Of a stretch of 64,000 bases of DNA, positions 32,640 through 43,054 are shown piece by piece. Made by a program: the position numbers and the translations under genes. The stretch is from contig CM041293.1 in the NCBI GenBank assembly GCA_023052935.1, positions 167,297,341-167,361,340 on the forward strand, written 5' to 3'. Each line of letters opens with the position of its first letter. The stretch's first letter is position 1. The notes beneath the pieces were generated by a model. That model saw only the letters and a program-made list of their open reading frames with translations. It did no database searches and had not been told where the DNA came from. The DNA is from Piezodorus guildinii (lineage: Eukaryota > Arthropoda > Insecta > Hemiptera > Pentatomidae).

Positions 32640-33525
32640 TTTTGGTTTTTTTAAATAGATTTATTCCTTTTTACAACTGTATAATGGTATACATCTAGTA
32701 AATTATATACAACATACAAATGTCATGATTCACGTGTGAGGATACTACCCATTGACAGTTCCCAAAAAACTATGTTAAACTAGAAGGTCTCGGGGCCATC
32801 TTCATTTCAGAAGCCTCGGAGGATTATCAGGGATTGTAGAGGAACCAAGGATTGAATCTAGTGTGTTAGTGTAAGAATGGAGCTTGTCATGATAGGAGTG
32901 GTAACTGGTTCGCGCCAAGTCAGCAACGTATGGAACGTTAAGGTATTTATGGATAAGTTTATTTGTGACAAAATAAGGAGCATTGAGGATTTTTGACTGT
33001 AAGGATTGGGGACAGGAAGAATTTGATGGTTTAGTAGAGCTCCAAATCTCTACTCCGTAAGTCCATATCGGTCTTTTAATAGTCATGCAGATGAGCCTTT
33101 TGTACTTGAGTGGAAGGTTTGAGCGTTTGTCTAGTAAGTGTTGAAGTAGTCGAAAACGACGGGCAGTTTCTTGTCTTTTCAGTTTTATATGTGGGTTCCA
33201 AGTAAGATGTTTGTCCAGGTGCAGTCCTAGGAATTGGGTCTGTTCAACCGGGACAAGAGGAGTGTTATTGAGAGAAGGGTAAAGGTTATTTGGTTGAATT
33301 TATTGGAATTTATTTTTATTCTCTGATTCTGACACCATACTTTAAGGTCTCGGATGTGGGATTGAAGAGTTTGGGAGGCAATAGTTGGACCGTTGTTGAC
33401 TGATAACACACAGGTGTCATCAGCGTAGGTAGAAAGGAAAGTGTTAGTATGAGATGGGATATCAGCTGTATAAACTGTGTAAAGGATGGGTCCTAAAATA
33501 CTGCCTTGAGGAACACCAGCATACT
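32640..33525 (-). pseudogene. Jockey-B LINE, RT fragment and 3' end
   Basis: Minus-strand copy with poly-A at about 32640-32655. Reading 5' to 3': YAGVPQGSILGPILYTVYTA (about 33470-33525), the catalytic TYADDTCVLSVNNGP intact (about 33390-33430), WCQNQRIKINSNKFNQITF, FLGLHLDKHLTWNPHIKLKR (about 33170-33240), RRFRLLQHLLDKRSNLPLKY, WTYGVEIWSSTKPSNSSC, NAPYFVTNKLIHKYLNVPYV and RRLLK. Stops and deletions (for example near 33260-33320) interrupt it; 5'-truncated. Its RT box is the best preserved among the Jockey-B copies. Confidence 0.9.
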
Positions 33526-33848
33526 GATTAAAAAGAAATTAATAAAACTTTAAACGTTAAAAAAAAAGAAAAAAAAAAGAAGAGTTAAATATCAGTGTGA
33601 ATGTTCAGAATACTATTTTAAATGAATTGTGAAAAATCCCTATTAATCCCCCTGTTGCAAAGAATTCTATTGACGTCGAAAATTTACAAACATTGGTTTT
33701 TCAACTAAACGGTGAGTTTTACTGTAAAAATAGTACATACAAAAATTGTAGATCATCCGATTCTCTAAAAATAATATCTCTACACTTATTTTTATAAGCA
33801 TAGCCATTTCCGTGATATAGCGGTTCAAAGAATTGAAAAAAAATGTTT
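33526..33848. other. No feature recognised
   Basis: AT-rich; nothing recognised. Confidence 0.3.
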
Positions 33849-34119
33849 AGTTTGTTTGTTACTTTAACGTCACTTTATGCTACGGTGCCTAATCGGGCGA
33901 TGCTACTATGGGAGTCCTAAATTTTTGTTTATTTAGGTTTAATTAGGATAGTGATCTTTAACGAGTATCGGACGTGCCTGACACCTTGTTACGTATCCTT
34001 CGAAGGATGGCAGAACTAAGGATATTTTACTCGTATTAAAAAATCCTAGGACCACCTTCAGGTTTGAACCAGAGACATTTTATGCTAGCTGTTATGCTAG
34101 CCGGCTACAAGTGATCCCG
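33849..34119 (-). mobile_element. SINE-2
   Basis: Full-length minus copy from GGGATCACTTGTAGCCGG (head, 34100-34119) to the AACGTTAAAGTAACAAACAA-type tail at 33849-33865. Flanks resemble each other (AAAAATGTTT / AAAAATATTT), a probable imperfect target duplication. Confidence 0.85.
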
Positions 34120-34660
34120 AAAAATATTTTATTCGTAATATGCACACGTCTCCCTTCCACCTATGAAGTAGTGTGCTTGGCGCTTTTTTTTTTTTTTTTT
34201 CCTGGTTTCCTCGGTATGCCGATTCCAATATCTATTGTGGTCACATTGAATTCAAAAGTATTTTATGAAGTACAAATGGAGTGTTGAAAATAACGAAAGC
34301 TGTCTAAATTATGTAATTTATAAATAAAAAATAATTTGGAAAAATTATTCGTCGGATTCATAACAATTCAATAGAACTTCTAGTGTACCGTATTCGTTTT
34401 CTTCTTTCTTTTCTTTTTCATAACAAGCTTGATTTAAAATATCTTAGTAACTATCAAGAAAACATACTAATGTTAATGTTTCTTTTTCAAGTACTTTAAT
34501 GGAATATTTTAGTCATTTCGCTTATTTTTAAAAGGGCGTTATTTCAGATTAAAAATAATAGAATTTATTAACCAACTATTTTTTTAGAGGTCAATAAACA
34601 ACAATGAATAAATAGAACCATGTTTATTATAATAAATAAATACAAGTATTGATTACTCAC
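34120..34660. other. Probable intron, downstream side of the Ig exon
   Basis: AT-rich, with a poly-T run near 34183-34200. 34655-34660 read on the minus strand is the splice donor GTGAGT of the exon at 34661-34811. No further exon found. Confidence 0.4.
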
Positions 34661-34811
34661 ATAGTATGTTGACGGTGATTTCTTTTGTTATAGACGAGGG
34701 TACACCATTGTCAGCTGTACACATGTAGACACCTGCGTGGTGGCGCGTCGTCTGGTTTATAGTCAACGAAGAACCAGTTATAGATTTAGCACCAGCCACA
34801 ACCAGGTTGTT
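34661..34811 (-). CDS. Internal exon of an Ig-superfamily cell-adhesion gene
   Basis: Read on the minus strand, the exon is preceded by an acceptor (ATTTATTTTCCAG, AG at 34812-34813) and followed by a consensus donor GTGAGT. The 151-bp exon is open in one frame: it starts NNLVVAGAKSITGSSLTINQ, continues with TTRHHAGVYMCTADNGV (the D/H-x-G-x-Y-x-C motif of the Ig F strand, with its disulfide cysteine) and ends PSSITKEITVNIL with one extra base, giving phase 0 in and phase 1 out. This is the E-F-G strand part of an I-set/C2 Ig domain, and the C(T/E)ADNGVP...KEI.V.(V/I)L pattern is typical of the insect Lachesin/Klingon/DIP type neural adhesion proteins. Function would be extracellular cell recognition. 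Its neighbours here are only transposons, so flanking exons lie beyond the window or were missed. Exact family member unresolved. Confidence 0.85.
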
Positions 34812-35226
34812 CTGGAAAATAAATATTCAATTGTATTTTGGTAGCAAATTTTAAATAAAATACTGAATATATGATAAAACTACAATGCAGAAATAAAATT
34901 TGAAAGTCAAAAGAACAATGAAAACATTCACAGCGAGTGTCATAATCGGGATTCACTATTAATTACAAAATTTACTTTTTTTTAAAACTTATTTCTTCTG
35001 TCTTTAAAGAGTTGTTACCCACATTTTAATGTTAGTAGGACATTACAATAAAGCTAAAACCAAAATTTACGCCAAAAATAATTTTATTTTCAACGTTTTG
35101 AATGTTCATTTACGAAAAAATGAAAAATATAAGTGCCAAAAGTATTCTGAATTACGTGATTTCCTAGTTATATTAATGTAGTAATCATAAACGCTCGCTC
35201 AAAAAAGTTTCTATACAGTATGCTAT
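34812..35226. other. Probable intron, upstream side of the Ig exon
   Basis: AT-rich. 34812-34825 is the acceptor end of the upstream intron on the minus strand. Nothing else recognised. Confidence 0.4.
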
Positions 35227-35240
35227 TAATTTGCAGGACT

Positions 35241-35937
35241 GTATATTTTTTATTTGATTCGGTTGGCGATACAAAATCAAACAATTCTCTAGTAAGGGAA
35301 ATAACAAATTGTATTTGGCGATTGCAAGAAAATTTCAACAAAAAAGTTGTACTTGCATGGGTCCCGTCGCATTGCGGTATTGTGGGAAATGATGTAGCCG
35401 ACAGATAAGCAAACAGAGCGAGGCTGAATGAACCTGCGACTGAAAATGTAAACATAACCACAGCATAAGAGTGGAAGAGGCATTGCAGGAAGACCATTAT
35501 TAACAAGTGGAAAACTGAATGGGCCACTTCCAGTACTAAACTGACAGAGATAAAGCAAGATGTATCTCCTTGGACCACATATGCAGGAAAGTAGAAAGGA
35601 AGAGGTAGTGCTAGCAAGGCTGAGGATAGGCCATACAGCCTTTACACACGGATATTTAATGAGAGGCCTGGATCCGCCATTCTGTGATACATGTAATACA
35701 ACACTGACCATAAAACACATTGTAACATCATGCACACTGTACACTGACAACAGAACAAGACATAACATACCTTTAAGCTTAAAAGAAGCATTAGGAAATG
35801 ATAAAGACATAATTCTAAGACTTTTTGAGTTTTTTAGAGACATTGGTCTGTTAAACTCAATATAAACGTAGAGAATCAAGAGCCGCTAATGACCCGAAAG
35901 GGTAGATGCGGAATAGCAAATAAATAAATAAAATAAA
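35241..35937 (+). pseudogene. I-like LINE 3' fragment with 14-bp target duplication
   Basis: 5'-truncated insertion encoding part of RNase H (NSLVREITNCIWRLQENFNK, VLAWVPSHCGIVGNDVADR at about 35350-35405, then a stop), then a linker, EEVVLARLRIGHTAFTHGYL (about 35600-35660), the knuckle CDTCNTTLTIKHIVTSC and ALGNDKDIILRLFEFFRDIG. The 3'UTR has AATGACCCGAAAGGGTAGA with a short hairpin, then (TAAA)n. TAATTTGCAGGACT occurs at 35227-35240 and 35938-35951, a 14-bp duplication that fixes the insertion edges. Confidence 0.92.
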
Positions 35938-35951
35938 TAATTTGCAGGACT

Positions 35952-36204
35952 ATTTATTTTCAACTTGAAAATTTCCTAATATACAAATTATTAATAGGAA
36001 TATTAAATAAAAAAATAGATTTATTTATTTTCATTTCATCATCAACATCAAATGAGGTAGAGTGTCAGTCATTAATGATAGGTCAATAGTTTCCATAAAC
36101 TTTCAATATTAATCCTATTTGTTGTACTATGACCCTCTTTCTAATGTCATTTGTATAAATCTTATCTCTATAGACATTAGTTCAGTATTAGGTTTACTTG
36201 TGCC
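35952..36204. other. No feature recognised
   Basis: AT-rich spacer between the LINE and the Harbinger element. Confidence 0.3.
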
Positions 36205-36400
36205 TCAGGCCCGGTTGCACCAACCGTGTTTAACTTTAACTTTACTAATCTGGATAAGTAAATCACGGGTTAGCAGAAATTCCATTGCACCAATCATAAT
36301 TAGCCCTAACTCTATGTTAAGTGATGGTGTTAAGTTAATTCACCTTCCTACCTCGATTATCCGATGTCAATGTTACCTTTCTACTGTTACTTTAGCTTTC

Positions 36401-37006
36401 AGTTTGTTTTTTTCTGAATATTTTCGTGATATTTATCCTAATACACCGAAGAAAAATGAACACAATCTCATCAGATGAATACTCAACATCAGATAAAGAT
36501 ATAATACAATTGGTAAATATACTTTCAAGGAACAAGCATTACAAAGTAAGGAGGAATCCATTTGAAATTTACGATGATGTGGAATTCATAAGAAGGTACA
36601 GATTTCGAAAAGAAACAGTGTTAAATATGATTGACAATTTTAATATTAATGATTTTGAATCATATCCTACAAACAGGAACATCCATAACACCTTCAAACC
36701 AGTTACTCTTTGAAACAATGTTTGTGTCAGTTTTAGTTTGTTTTTTTCTGAATATTTTCGTAACATTTATCCCAATACACCGAGGAAAAATTAACACTAT
36801 CTCTTCAGATAAATATTCAACATCAGATGAAGATAAAATGCTACTGATATATATATACTTCCTAGGAACAAGCTTTACAAAGTAAGGAGGAATCACTTTG
36901 AAATTTAGGATGATGTGGAATTCATAAGAAGGTATAGATTTCAAAAAGAAACAGTGCTAAATATGATTGACATTTTTAATATTAATGATATTGCATCATA
37001 TTCTAC
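36401..37006 (+). repeat. Tandem duplication within Harbinger
   Basis: 36401-36670 and 36735-37006 are about 85-90% alike by eye and in the same order (AGTTTGTTTTTTTCTGAATA to CATCATAT-CTAC), about 335 bp apart. The duplicated part covers the transposase leader and first ~85 codons; the second copy has stops. Confidence 0.85.
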
Positions 37007-37794
37007 TTAACCTCAAGAGGTATTATGCTACTAGTAGTTACCAGCAGGTTCTTAGCGACATCATTAATATTGATAAATCTTCAGTTTATAGAATTATTCC
37101 ACGCATAACAGCATTAATAGCCAGGAAGTCAAGTGATTTAATTAAAATGTCCGTAACAGAAGTTGATAAAAACAAAACAGTGTCAGATTTCTACAGGATA
37201 AAATGTTTTCTTTGAGTAATTGGTGCGATTGCCTGCACTCATATTAAAACCCAGTCTCTAAGTGGAGCTAATACAAAACTATTTTGAAATAGAAAAGGGT
37301 GGTTTTCATTAAATATACAAGCAGTGTGCGATGGGAACTTGAAAATCCTGACTCTGTGCATGACAGTTGGATTTTCAATTAAAGTGCGTTACGAGTGAGA
37401 TTTGAGTCAAGAGAATTTGGAGATTTTTGGCTTCTAGGAGATAGTAGTTATGGCTGCAAAACATATTTACTGACACCAATTATAAACCCAACAAATGCTG
37501 CTGAAGAAAAATCAATTGTCACACAAAAATCAAACAATCATTGAGAGAGCGTTCAGTTTTATGGAAAGAAGATTTCCTTGCCTTGCCAATGGAATTCGAA
37601 TGGATCCAAAAAAAGCCCTAAATATTATTGTAGATGTAGCTGTCCTCCACAACATTGCAATAGAAACCCAGGACATCTACAACGTACCAGAACCAGAAGA
37701 TTACTTTCCTGATGTTGTTTCACCATCAGAAATTATATGTGAAAGTGATATAGCTTTTCACAGAGCACTTGTTGACACAAATTTTTCAAGATGA
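36455..37794 (+). pseudogene. Harbinger transposase (HARBI1-type nuclease), broken
   Basis: The first open part (start at 36456) reads MNTISSDEYSTSDKDIIQLV, NPFEIYDDVEFIRRYRFRKE and TVLNMIDNFN, the N-terminus typical of HARBI1-like transposases. After the tandem copy, 36967-37215 has SSYQQVLSDIINIDKSSVYR and IIPRITALIARKSS (HTH-like region) and then IGAIACTHIK, the usual GAIDCTHI box with its catalytic D replaced by A at the expected place. Frameshifted segments include SGANTKLFWNRKGWFSLNIQ, the GDSSYGCKTYLLTPI box (about 37440-37480) and the C-terminal IERAFSFMERRFPCLANGIR, followed by NIIVDVAVLHNIA, ending at 37794. Loss of frames and of the D means no activity is expected. Confidence 0.88.
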
Positions 37795-38014
37795 AAGGAA
37801 ATGACATAATTTTGTATAAATTGCAATCTGTGTTATTAAATCAATTAGCCTTTCCCTCTTTTGTTGTCAAGTGGTAAATTTGTTTATATTTATCAATAAA
37901 GTCTGATTTTTGTATTTTATTTACATATTTTTTCCCCTCTAATTCAGTGAATTGATTAATAATAAAAATAGGTTAATTGGAAGAATGAAAAATGATAATA
38001 AATAATTTGTAGGT

Positions 38015-39120
38015 TTCTAAATCTTCCAAAAAAGTTTATTACAATTAACTTTAAAACGAGCCAACATTTCGAGGGCCTTCCCCATCATCAGGACTCACTA
38101 AAATACATCAAAAAATTATCAATTAACATTATAAAATAACTTTTTAAATATTAACTAAAAACATTACCAAAAATATGCATAACAATGTTACAAAAAAATT
38201 ATATTTACCCGAAATTCATTTAAAATTAAAAAAATTATCCATTTTTGATTAAAATTTTGTCAAAAATTTATGTCATAAAATTGGTTTGTTTTTTAAATTA
38301 ACACTAAGCAAAAAATACCCATTTAACTGACATATTCTTTGGTCCCTGATGAATTAGGGTCATACTATTTACTGTAGTAAGTATACACTGATTTATTATT
38401 AAATATAGGTCACTAAGGTAAGGTTTACAAATTTTAATTTCCCAATTGTAGCAAGAACTGCTTGTGAGAGGTGTTTTCAATCTGTTTTATAATTTATGGT
38501 ATCTTTTATATTTTTGTTTATATATAGATTCGATTGTTTTTCTATATCCAATATTGTAGGTTTTTCAAAATCAAAATTGTGATTAAGCTGAAGACTGTGT
38601 TGTGCAAATGCTGTAGTGTTTATATTTTTACAATTATTGCTGTGTTGTTTGACTCTAGTTGTGATCTTTTTAGATGTTTCTCCTATGTATATCTTATCAA
38701 AATCTATACAATTTATTTATAAATAACATTCAGTTTTTCGAGTGGTAAAATCTTTAATGTTTGATAAATGATTACTTAGTTTATTATGGTTATATAATCC
38801 TAATTTTGTCTGTGGTGAATTAAATTCAACAAGTGTTCTCTTAATTTCTTTGGATAGATGAGGTATGAATTGCATTTTTTGATAATGGTATATATTTCTA
38901 TTTCTTCCACTTATCATCTCTATATTTATCGCATTATTGATATTACCTATAATTGTTTTTTTATTATTTTCATTCTGGTAAAGATCTGTTATAGTTTTTA
39001 CTATTTATTGTTCATATTGTCATCAATTTTTGGTTTATTATTGATCAATTTATTGTTATTAACGTTAAGGTTTTTTGTCCTGGGTTCATTTTTAATTTCA
39101 TTGTACTTGATTTAATTTAT
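38015..39120 (-). pseudogene. Penelope-like element with GIY-YIG endonuclease
   Basis: Minus strand: YHYQKMQFIPHLSKEIKRTL, LYNHNKLSNHLSNIKD and FTTRKTECYL (38717-38917), then, past a stop, the GIY-YIG-type domain DFDKIYIGETSKKITTRVKQ, HSNNCKNINTTAFAQHS, LNHNFDFEKPTILDIEKQSN (about 38520-38710). These are the linker and endonuclease of PLEs. At the end lies a terminal-repeat piece with CTGATGATGGGGAAGGCCCT then CGAAATG (38060-38091), a hammerhead-like core. The RT domain is not clearly readable in 38920-39120, which is AT-rich and decayed. Lies inside the Harbinger element, downstream of its transposase. Confidence 0.82.
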
Positions 39121-39541
39121 TATTTTTTTCGATACATCTAATAACATTTTATATACTATAGTTTTTATTCCATTTAGATACTCATTGTCTGTTTGGTTTC
39201 ACAATACAATCCAGTTTCCTTGATATTCAATAGATCTTAAAATGTTTCATTATTAATTCTCAACGGTCAACTAATTATATCCATTATTGTATTAATATAT
39301 ATTAATCGGCAGAGTAAAACAATCATTTCAATATAACCTAACTGTCTCTGTCTAGAGGGTTTGGAGTTGTTAAATACGTCACGAATATGATGACGTCCCG
39401 CGCTAACCCATGTTAACTAACTCGAATTAAAAATTTGTTGGTGCAAATGTACAAAAACTTTAATCATGATTAGCTTTTAACCCGGGTTAGTTAACAGCAA
39501 AAGTTAACTTTAACACAGGCTGTTGGTGCAACTGGGCCTCA

Positions 39542-40024
39542 GAAACTAATTTCCTTTCAATATGCTGTTCCGCGGTATTTAAGAGAGTTCATGGTTCGTT
39601 ACCGCATGAAGGGCTTATCTATAATTAACATATCAATATATTTTATATAATAAAAACTGAAACAATAATTTGGATTACTATTAATATCGGTATTGACTAT
39701 TATTAAAATTATCGGAACATTAATCTAAATATAAATAACTACAGTTACATAAATATAAAAAAACGAATGTGGTAATTCATTAATGAATGCTCTCCGCTTC
39801 AGACATTTAATAATATAATATTATCATAGTAAAGCTGTTTTCATCTTTATTGTTTATTGAAGGGTAAATATTGTATGAAATTGACATTCTAGTAATTCGC
39901 TTAAGTGTGGGATGTAGTGTTTTTTAATTAGGAGATATTAAGTTTCATATTACATATTGTAAACATTTCCTTTGATATAATGTTATAAGTATGATTTCTG
40001 TGAGTAAACTTTTTTTTAATTCTA
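39542..40024. other. No feature recognised
   Basis: AT-rich with no repeat or frame of note. Confidence 0.3.
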
Positions 40025-40165
40025 TTTATTTATAGCAATTTACAACTGTATTAAAGAACACAATAAGTAATATGAGGAATGAAAACAAAAATCATGAAAA
40101 TGTCTTGAGAAAGAACTACCCAGCACTTCACTAACATTTTAACTCAGTAGGTCTCGAGGCTGTGA
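40025..40165 (-). pseudogene. Jockey-B LINE, extreme 3' end
   Basis: Only the 3'UTR and last codons remain: TACAACTGTATTAAAGAACA, CTTGAGAAAGAACTACCCAG, GCACTTCACTAACATTTTAA and CTCAGTAGGTCTCGAGGC, matching the 15 kb copy. Confidence 0.8.
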
Positions 40166-40335
40166 GTAAACTTAATTTTATATTTACCGGATAGACGGGA
40201 TTGTTTCTGCTTAATGAATCTATTGCACTGTAAGTTTTAATGGATAAACATAATATATGGTACTATCATAACAGCTGAACGCACTTTTTTGTAGAGATTT
40301 TTCATATAAATGTAATACTGAGTAGGATCAAAAGT

Positions 40336-40620
40336 GGGGAGCCCGTGGCTGAGTGACTAGCGTGCTAATCTCTTACGCTAAAGGTTGTGAGTTTGAATCC
40401 CAGTATGGGCGGGGCTTTTATAAGGATATAATTAAATGGGGATTCACTTACAGCCTCTATCCCGGGTATGTGAGACCCTTTAGCCAAATAGTGCTCACTC
40501 ACAAAAATAGGCGTAAGGAGTGATGACTCAACCCATCAAAATTTGTTGGTATATGTGAGTATATTCTTCCAGAAGATCACACCATGCAGCCAAGGGCCTA
40601 CACAGCCTGTCGCGCAAGAG
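40336..40620 (+). mobile_element. SINE-1
   Basis: Head GGGGAGCCCGTGGCTGAGTG with A box GTGGCTGAGTGAC, B box GAGTTTGAATCCC (one change from GTTCGAATCC), GGGGATTCACTTACAGCCTC, GTATGTGAGACCCTTTAGCC, AGGCGTAAGGAGTGATGACT and the end CAGCCTGTCGCGCAAGAGAG. Longer than the 23 kb copy because the central block is retained. 40166-40335 and 40621-41111 show nothing else recognisable. Confidence 0.88.
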
Positions 40621-41111
40621 AGGAAAGTATCATTGTACTTTAGATGCATTCCTGTATATCCTACAGCTTAGTTGACAGGTTCCAAGAATCCTCCTACAAT
40701 GTTTAAAATCTGCAAGTTCCATTCCGTTCAATTATACAGCTCACTGTGATAAGCACTCAACAGTTGCTAACTTCAAGTTCATTTATCGTCACGGGCATAG
40801 TCAATCAGGCGTGTTAAATGTTGCTCTAAAAGCTGAAAGTTAAGCTGTCGACACTTCTAGGAAATGGTAACATGGAACCGTTCATGACTTTTCAAGTGAA
40901 AGATTAAGAGATGTATGATGTATTATTTCTTTTAAATATTAACATTATTGTATATCTGTATTACCAAAAATTAATATTCATAGTTAATAAATAATGACGA
41001 TCATAGTTAGCATTCTTAATAAGTTGTCAATAATAAATGATCAGAAACAAACTTTAAGCGGAAAAATTCTATTGCTTCTAATCTGTAACGAATCTACACT
41101 ACTAACTTAAA

Positions 41112-41906
41112 AAATCTGGTGCGGGCAACACACGACTTTCACTTACCTCCATTTTTAAAATCAATGAAAGAATTTTCAAATACAGTTAGAGATAAAAATA
41201 CGTGAAACTATTAAAGAATTAATTAAATTGAATTTATATAGAGACATGTGTTTTATTAAAAAATCTATTATATTATTATCTAAAATAATCAGGTAGTTCT
41301 TTTTTCTTTGCAACACTCTCTATTAAATTTTAAAAGCTTGAGCATGAGATAATATTTTTTTCTAAAATCTTTAGCTTTCCAACGGTATATCATACATGTA
41401 TAATACCGCTCTTATGTTCAAAAACAAAAAATTATATTAAAAAAAATATTTTTTCTGTTTTCTCCTTTAGTTGGGTATCGAATTCATTCAATTTATATAT
41501 TTACCTGTATTTCATCAGTGGTAACAAGATAATATAGTTATTTTTATAGAATCAACAAAATTAAAGGTACTTTAGAGAAAGAAAGTATTAAAATATCGGC
41601 ATTTAAGTCCTATCAGACCATTTTAATCCAAATGAAACCTAAATGATGTTAAAGCCTATTCAATTTTACATCGATATAGCGAGTTTAATCAAAATCGTCA
41701 GAACCGTTTTCGAGAAAATCGAAAAAAGTTGCAAAATGCATAGTATAAAGTGGCTCTTCTGGTAAGATCATTTTAATAAAAACGGTATTGTAACGTCCCG
41801 GGCGTATATTTGTCTTAAATATGAAATTTCAGCTTCAAAGGACTTATCGTTTTCGCCCGAGAGTTACCCCCCCCCCTCCTTACGACATATAGTAAGTGAA
41901 AGTAAA
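41112..41906 (-). mobile_element. DINE-like element, near complete
   Basis: Starts AATCTGGTGCGGGCAACACA then CGACTTTCACTTACCTCC and runs through CAGTTAGAGATAAAAATACG, GGTATATCATACATGTATAA, TTTTCTCCTTTAGTTGGGTA, ACATCGATATAGCGAGTTTA and GTGCAAAATGCATAGTATAA analogues, to GACATATAGTAAGTGAAAGT. The hairpin-proximal part is deleted: the CA microsatellite and GGGACTTGG block are replaced by a C-rich run (41868-41878). No coding. Confidence 0.82.
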
Positions 41907-41929
41907 AAAAAAAAATAATAAATAAAATG

Positions 41930-42252
41930 ATTTAATAAATAATAATCAGACTGTTTTAATATGAATGAGACCTATACCTTAGAAGGTGAAGTTGCTGAAT
42001 AGCTTAGGCTTATAGGATCCTAAAATAGGAAATTCCAGTTTTATAAAACTTATCACTTTTCGGCTAGACTGATCACACTCTTTCAAACTCACACACACAC
42101 ACACACATACCTTTTTGTGGGACTTAGTGGAATGGACTCAGATGACCCTAAAATCTGTATTACCAGTGCAGACTGGTATTATTAAAAGAAATTCACGATG
42201 GTAATACTCTATCTTACTTATTATTTCATGCATAGTTAAGTGAAAGTAAAAA
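41930..42252 (-). mobile_element. DINE-like element, hairpin-end fragment
   Basis: Decayed copy of the hairpin-proximal third: CAGACTGTTTTAATATGAAT, AACTTATCACTTTTCGGC, (CA)n at 42092-42108, CCTTTTTGTGGGACTTAGTG, GACTCAGATGACCCTAAAAT and GCATAGTTAAGTGAAAGTAA. Confidence 0.7.
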
Positions 42253-43054
42253 TGAATATGAGTTAATAATGTCAATGAGTGGTGATTTTTTAAATACATC
42301 CAGTAAAATCAAGAATGTAATGTTTATGCAATTTATAAAAAGCTTTATAAATTGAATTATTTACTGGAATCATTCAACCTATTTAATTAGAACCAACAGC
42401 CGACTTCTATCCTGACAAAACACTCCATCGCTGGACTGTAATTACCTGTAAAGTTTGTTAAGTTGGGGAACATCAAGCCCGTTTTTGTTGGCGAGACCTG
42501 ATAGTATCCTAATGGAAATGGAAATTAGATAACGCCGTCGCTTGTTTTTTCCTACAGTGCTGCAGCACAGTCCATTTGCATACATCGAATTCCAAAATGG
42601 AAAATTAATATTTAAAATCCTCTCAGCAAAAGCATTTAAATATTTATATTAATATTTATAATATAAATATTTAAATATTCCTACATTTAATGTATTAAGG
42701 AATATTTTTGAACATTCAGTTTATATATATACATATATAATTTTACTTGAATACACTTACTTTAATGAGATGTAAAAGTTAAATTTTATGTTTATTCTAA
42801 TTAATTTATTTCTAGAATTTGTAAATAGAGATGTCACTATGACTCTTTCTTCCTTTTTTTTTTTTTTTTCATTCTTGTGTTATTTAATTGTAGTTATATA
42901 TTGTCATTGGCCTGTTATAATTTATTATTTTGCTCATAATTGTTATTAATAAGGGACATTTTCTCAGAATAAAGTTTCTTTTCTATTCTATCCTATTCTA
43001 TATATATTAATTATTAATATAATTGGTATACGACATCATATAAAATACTGGTAT
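42253..43054. other. No gene; unique GC-richer block 42385-42600
   Basis: 42385-42600 is unrepeated and less AT-rich, without a convincing exon. 42850-43010 looks like a non-coding 3' end of a LINE or gene (GAATAAAGTTTC followed by TTCTATTC-type repeats). The rest is AT-rich. Confidence 0.3.

Larger units (their letters stand above)
36208..39538 (+). mobile_element. PIF/Harbinger DNA transposon
   Basis: Terminal inverted repeats start GGCCCGGTTGCACCAAC (left) and GGCCCAGTTGCACCAAC (right, minus strand), followed on both sides by GTTTAACTTTAAC / GTTAAAGTTAAC-type subterminal sequence. Flanked by TCA at 36205-36207 and 39539-39541, a 3-bp duplication as expected for PIF/Harbinger. Contains a broken transposase (36455-37794), a tandem duplication near its start, and a Penelope-like fragment (38015-39120). 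3331 bp in total. Confidence 0.92.

Noticed and set aside
35168..35879. Long minus-strand frames of 149 and 196 codons, with hydrophobic stretches
   Set aside because: They are antisense to the I-like LINE whose plus strand encodes RNase H and CxxC motifs; hydrophobicity comes from the complement of charged codons.
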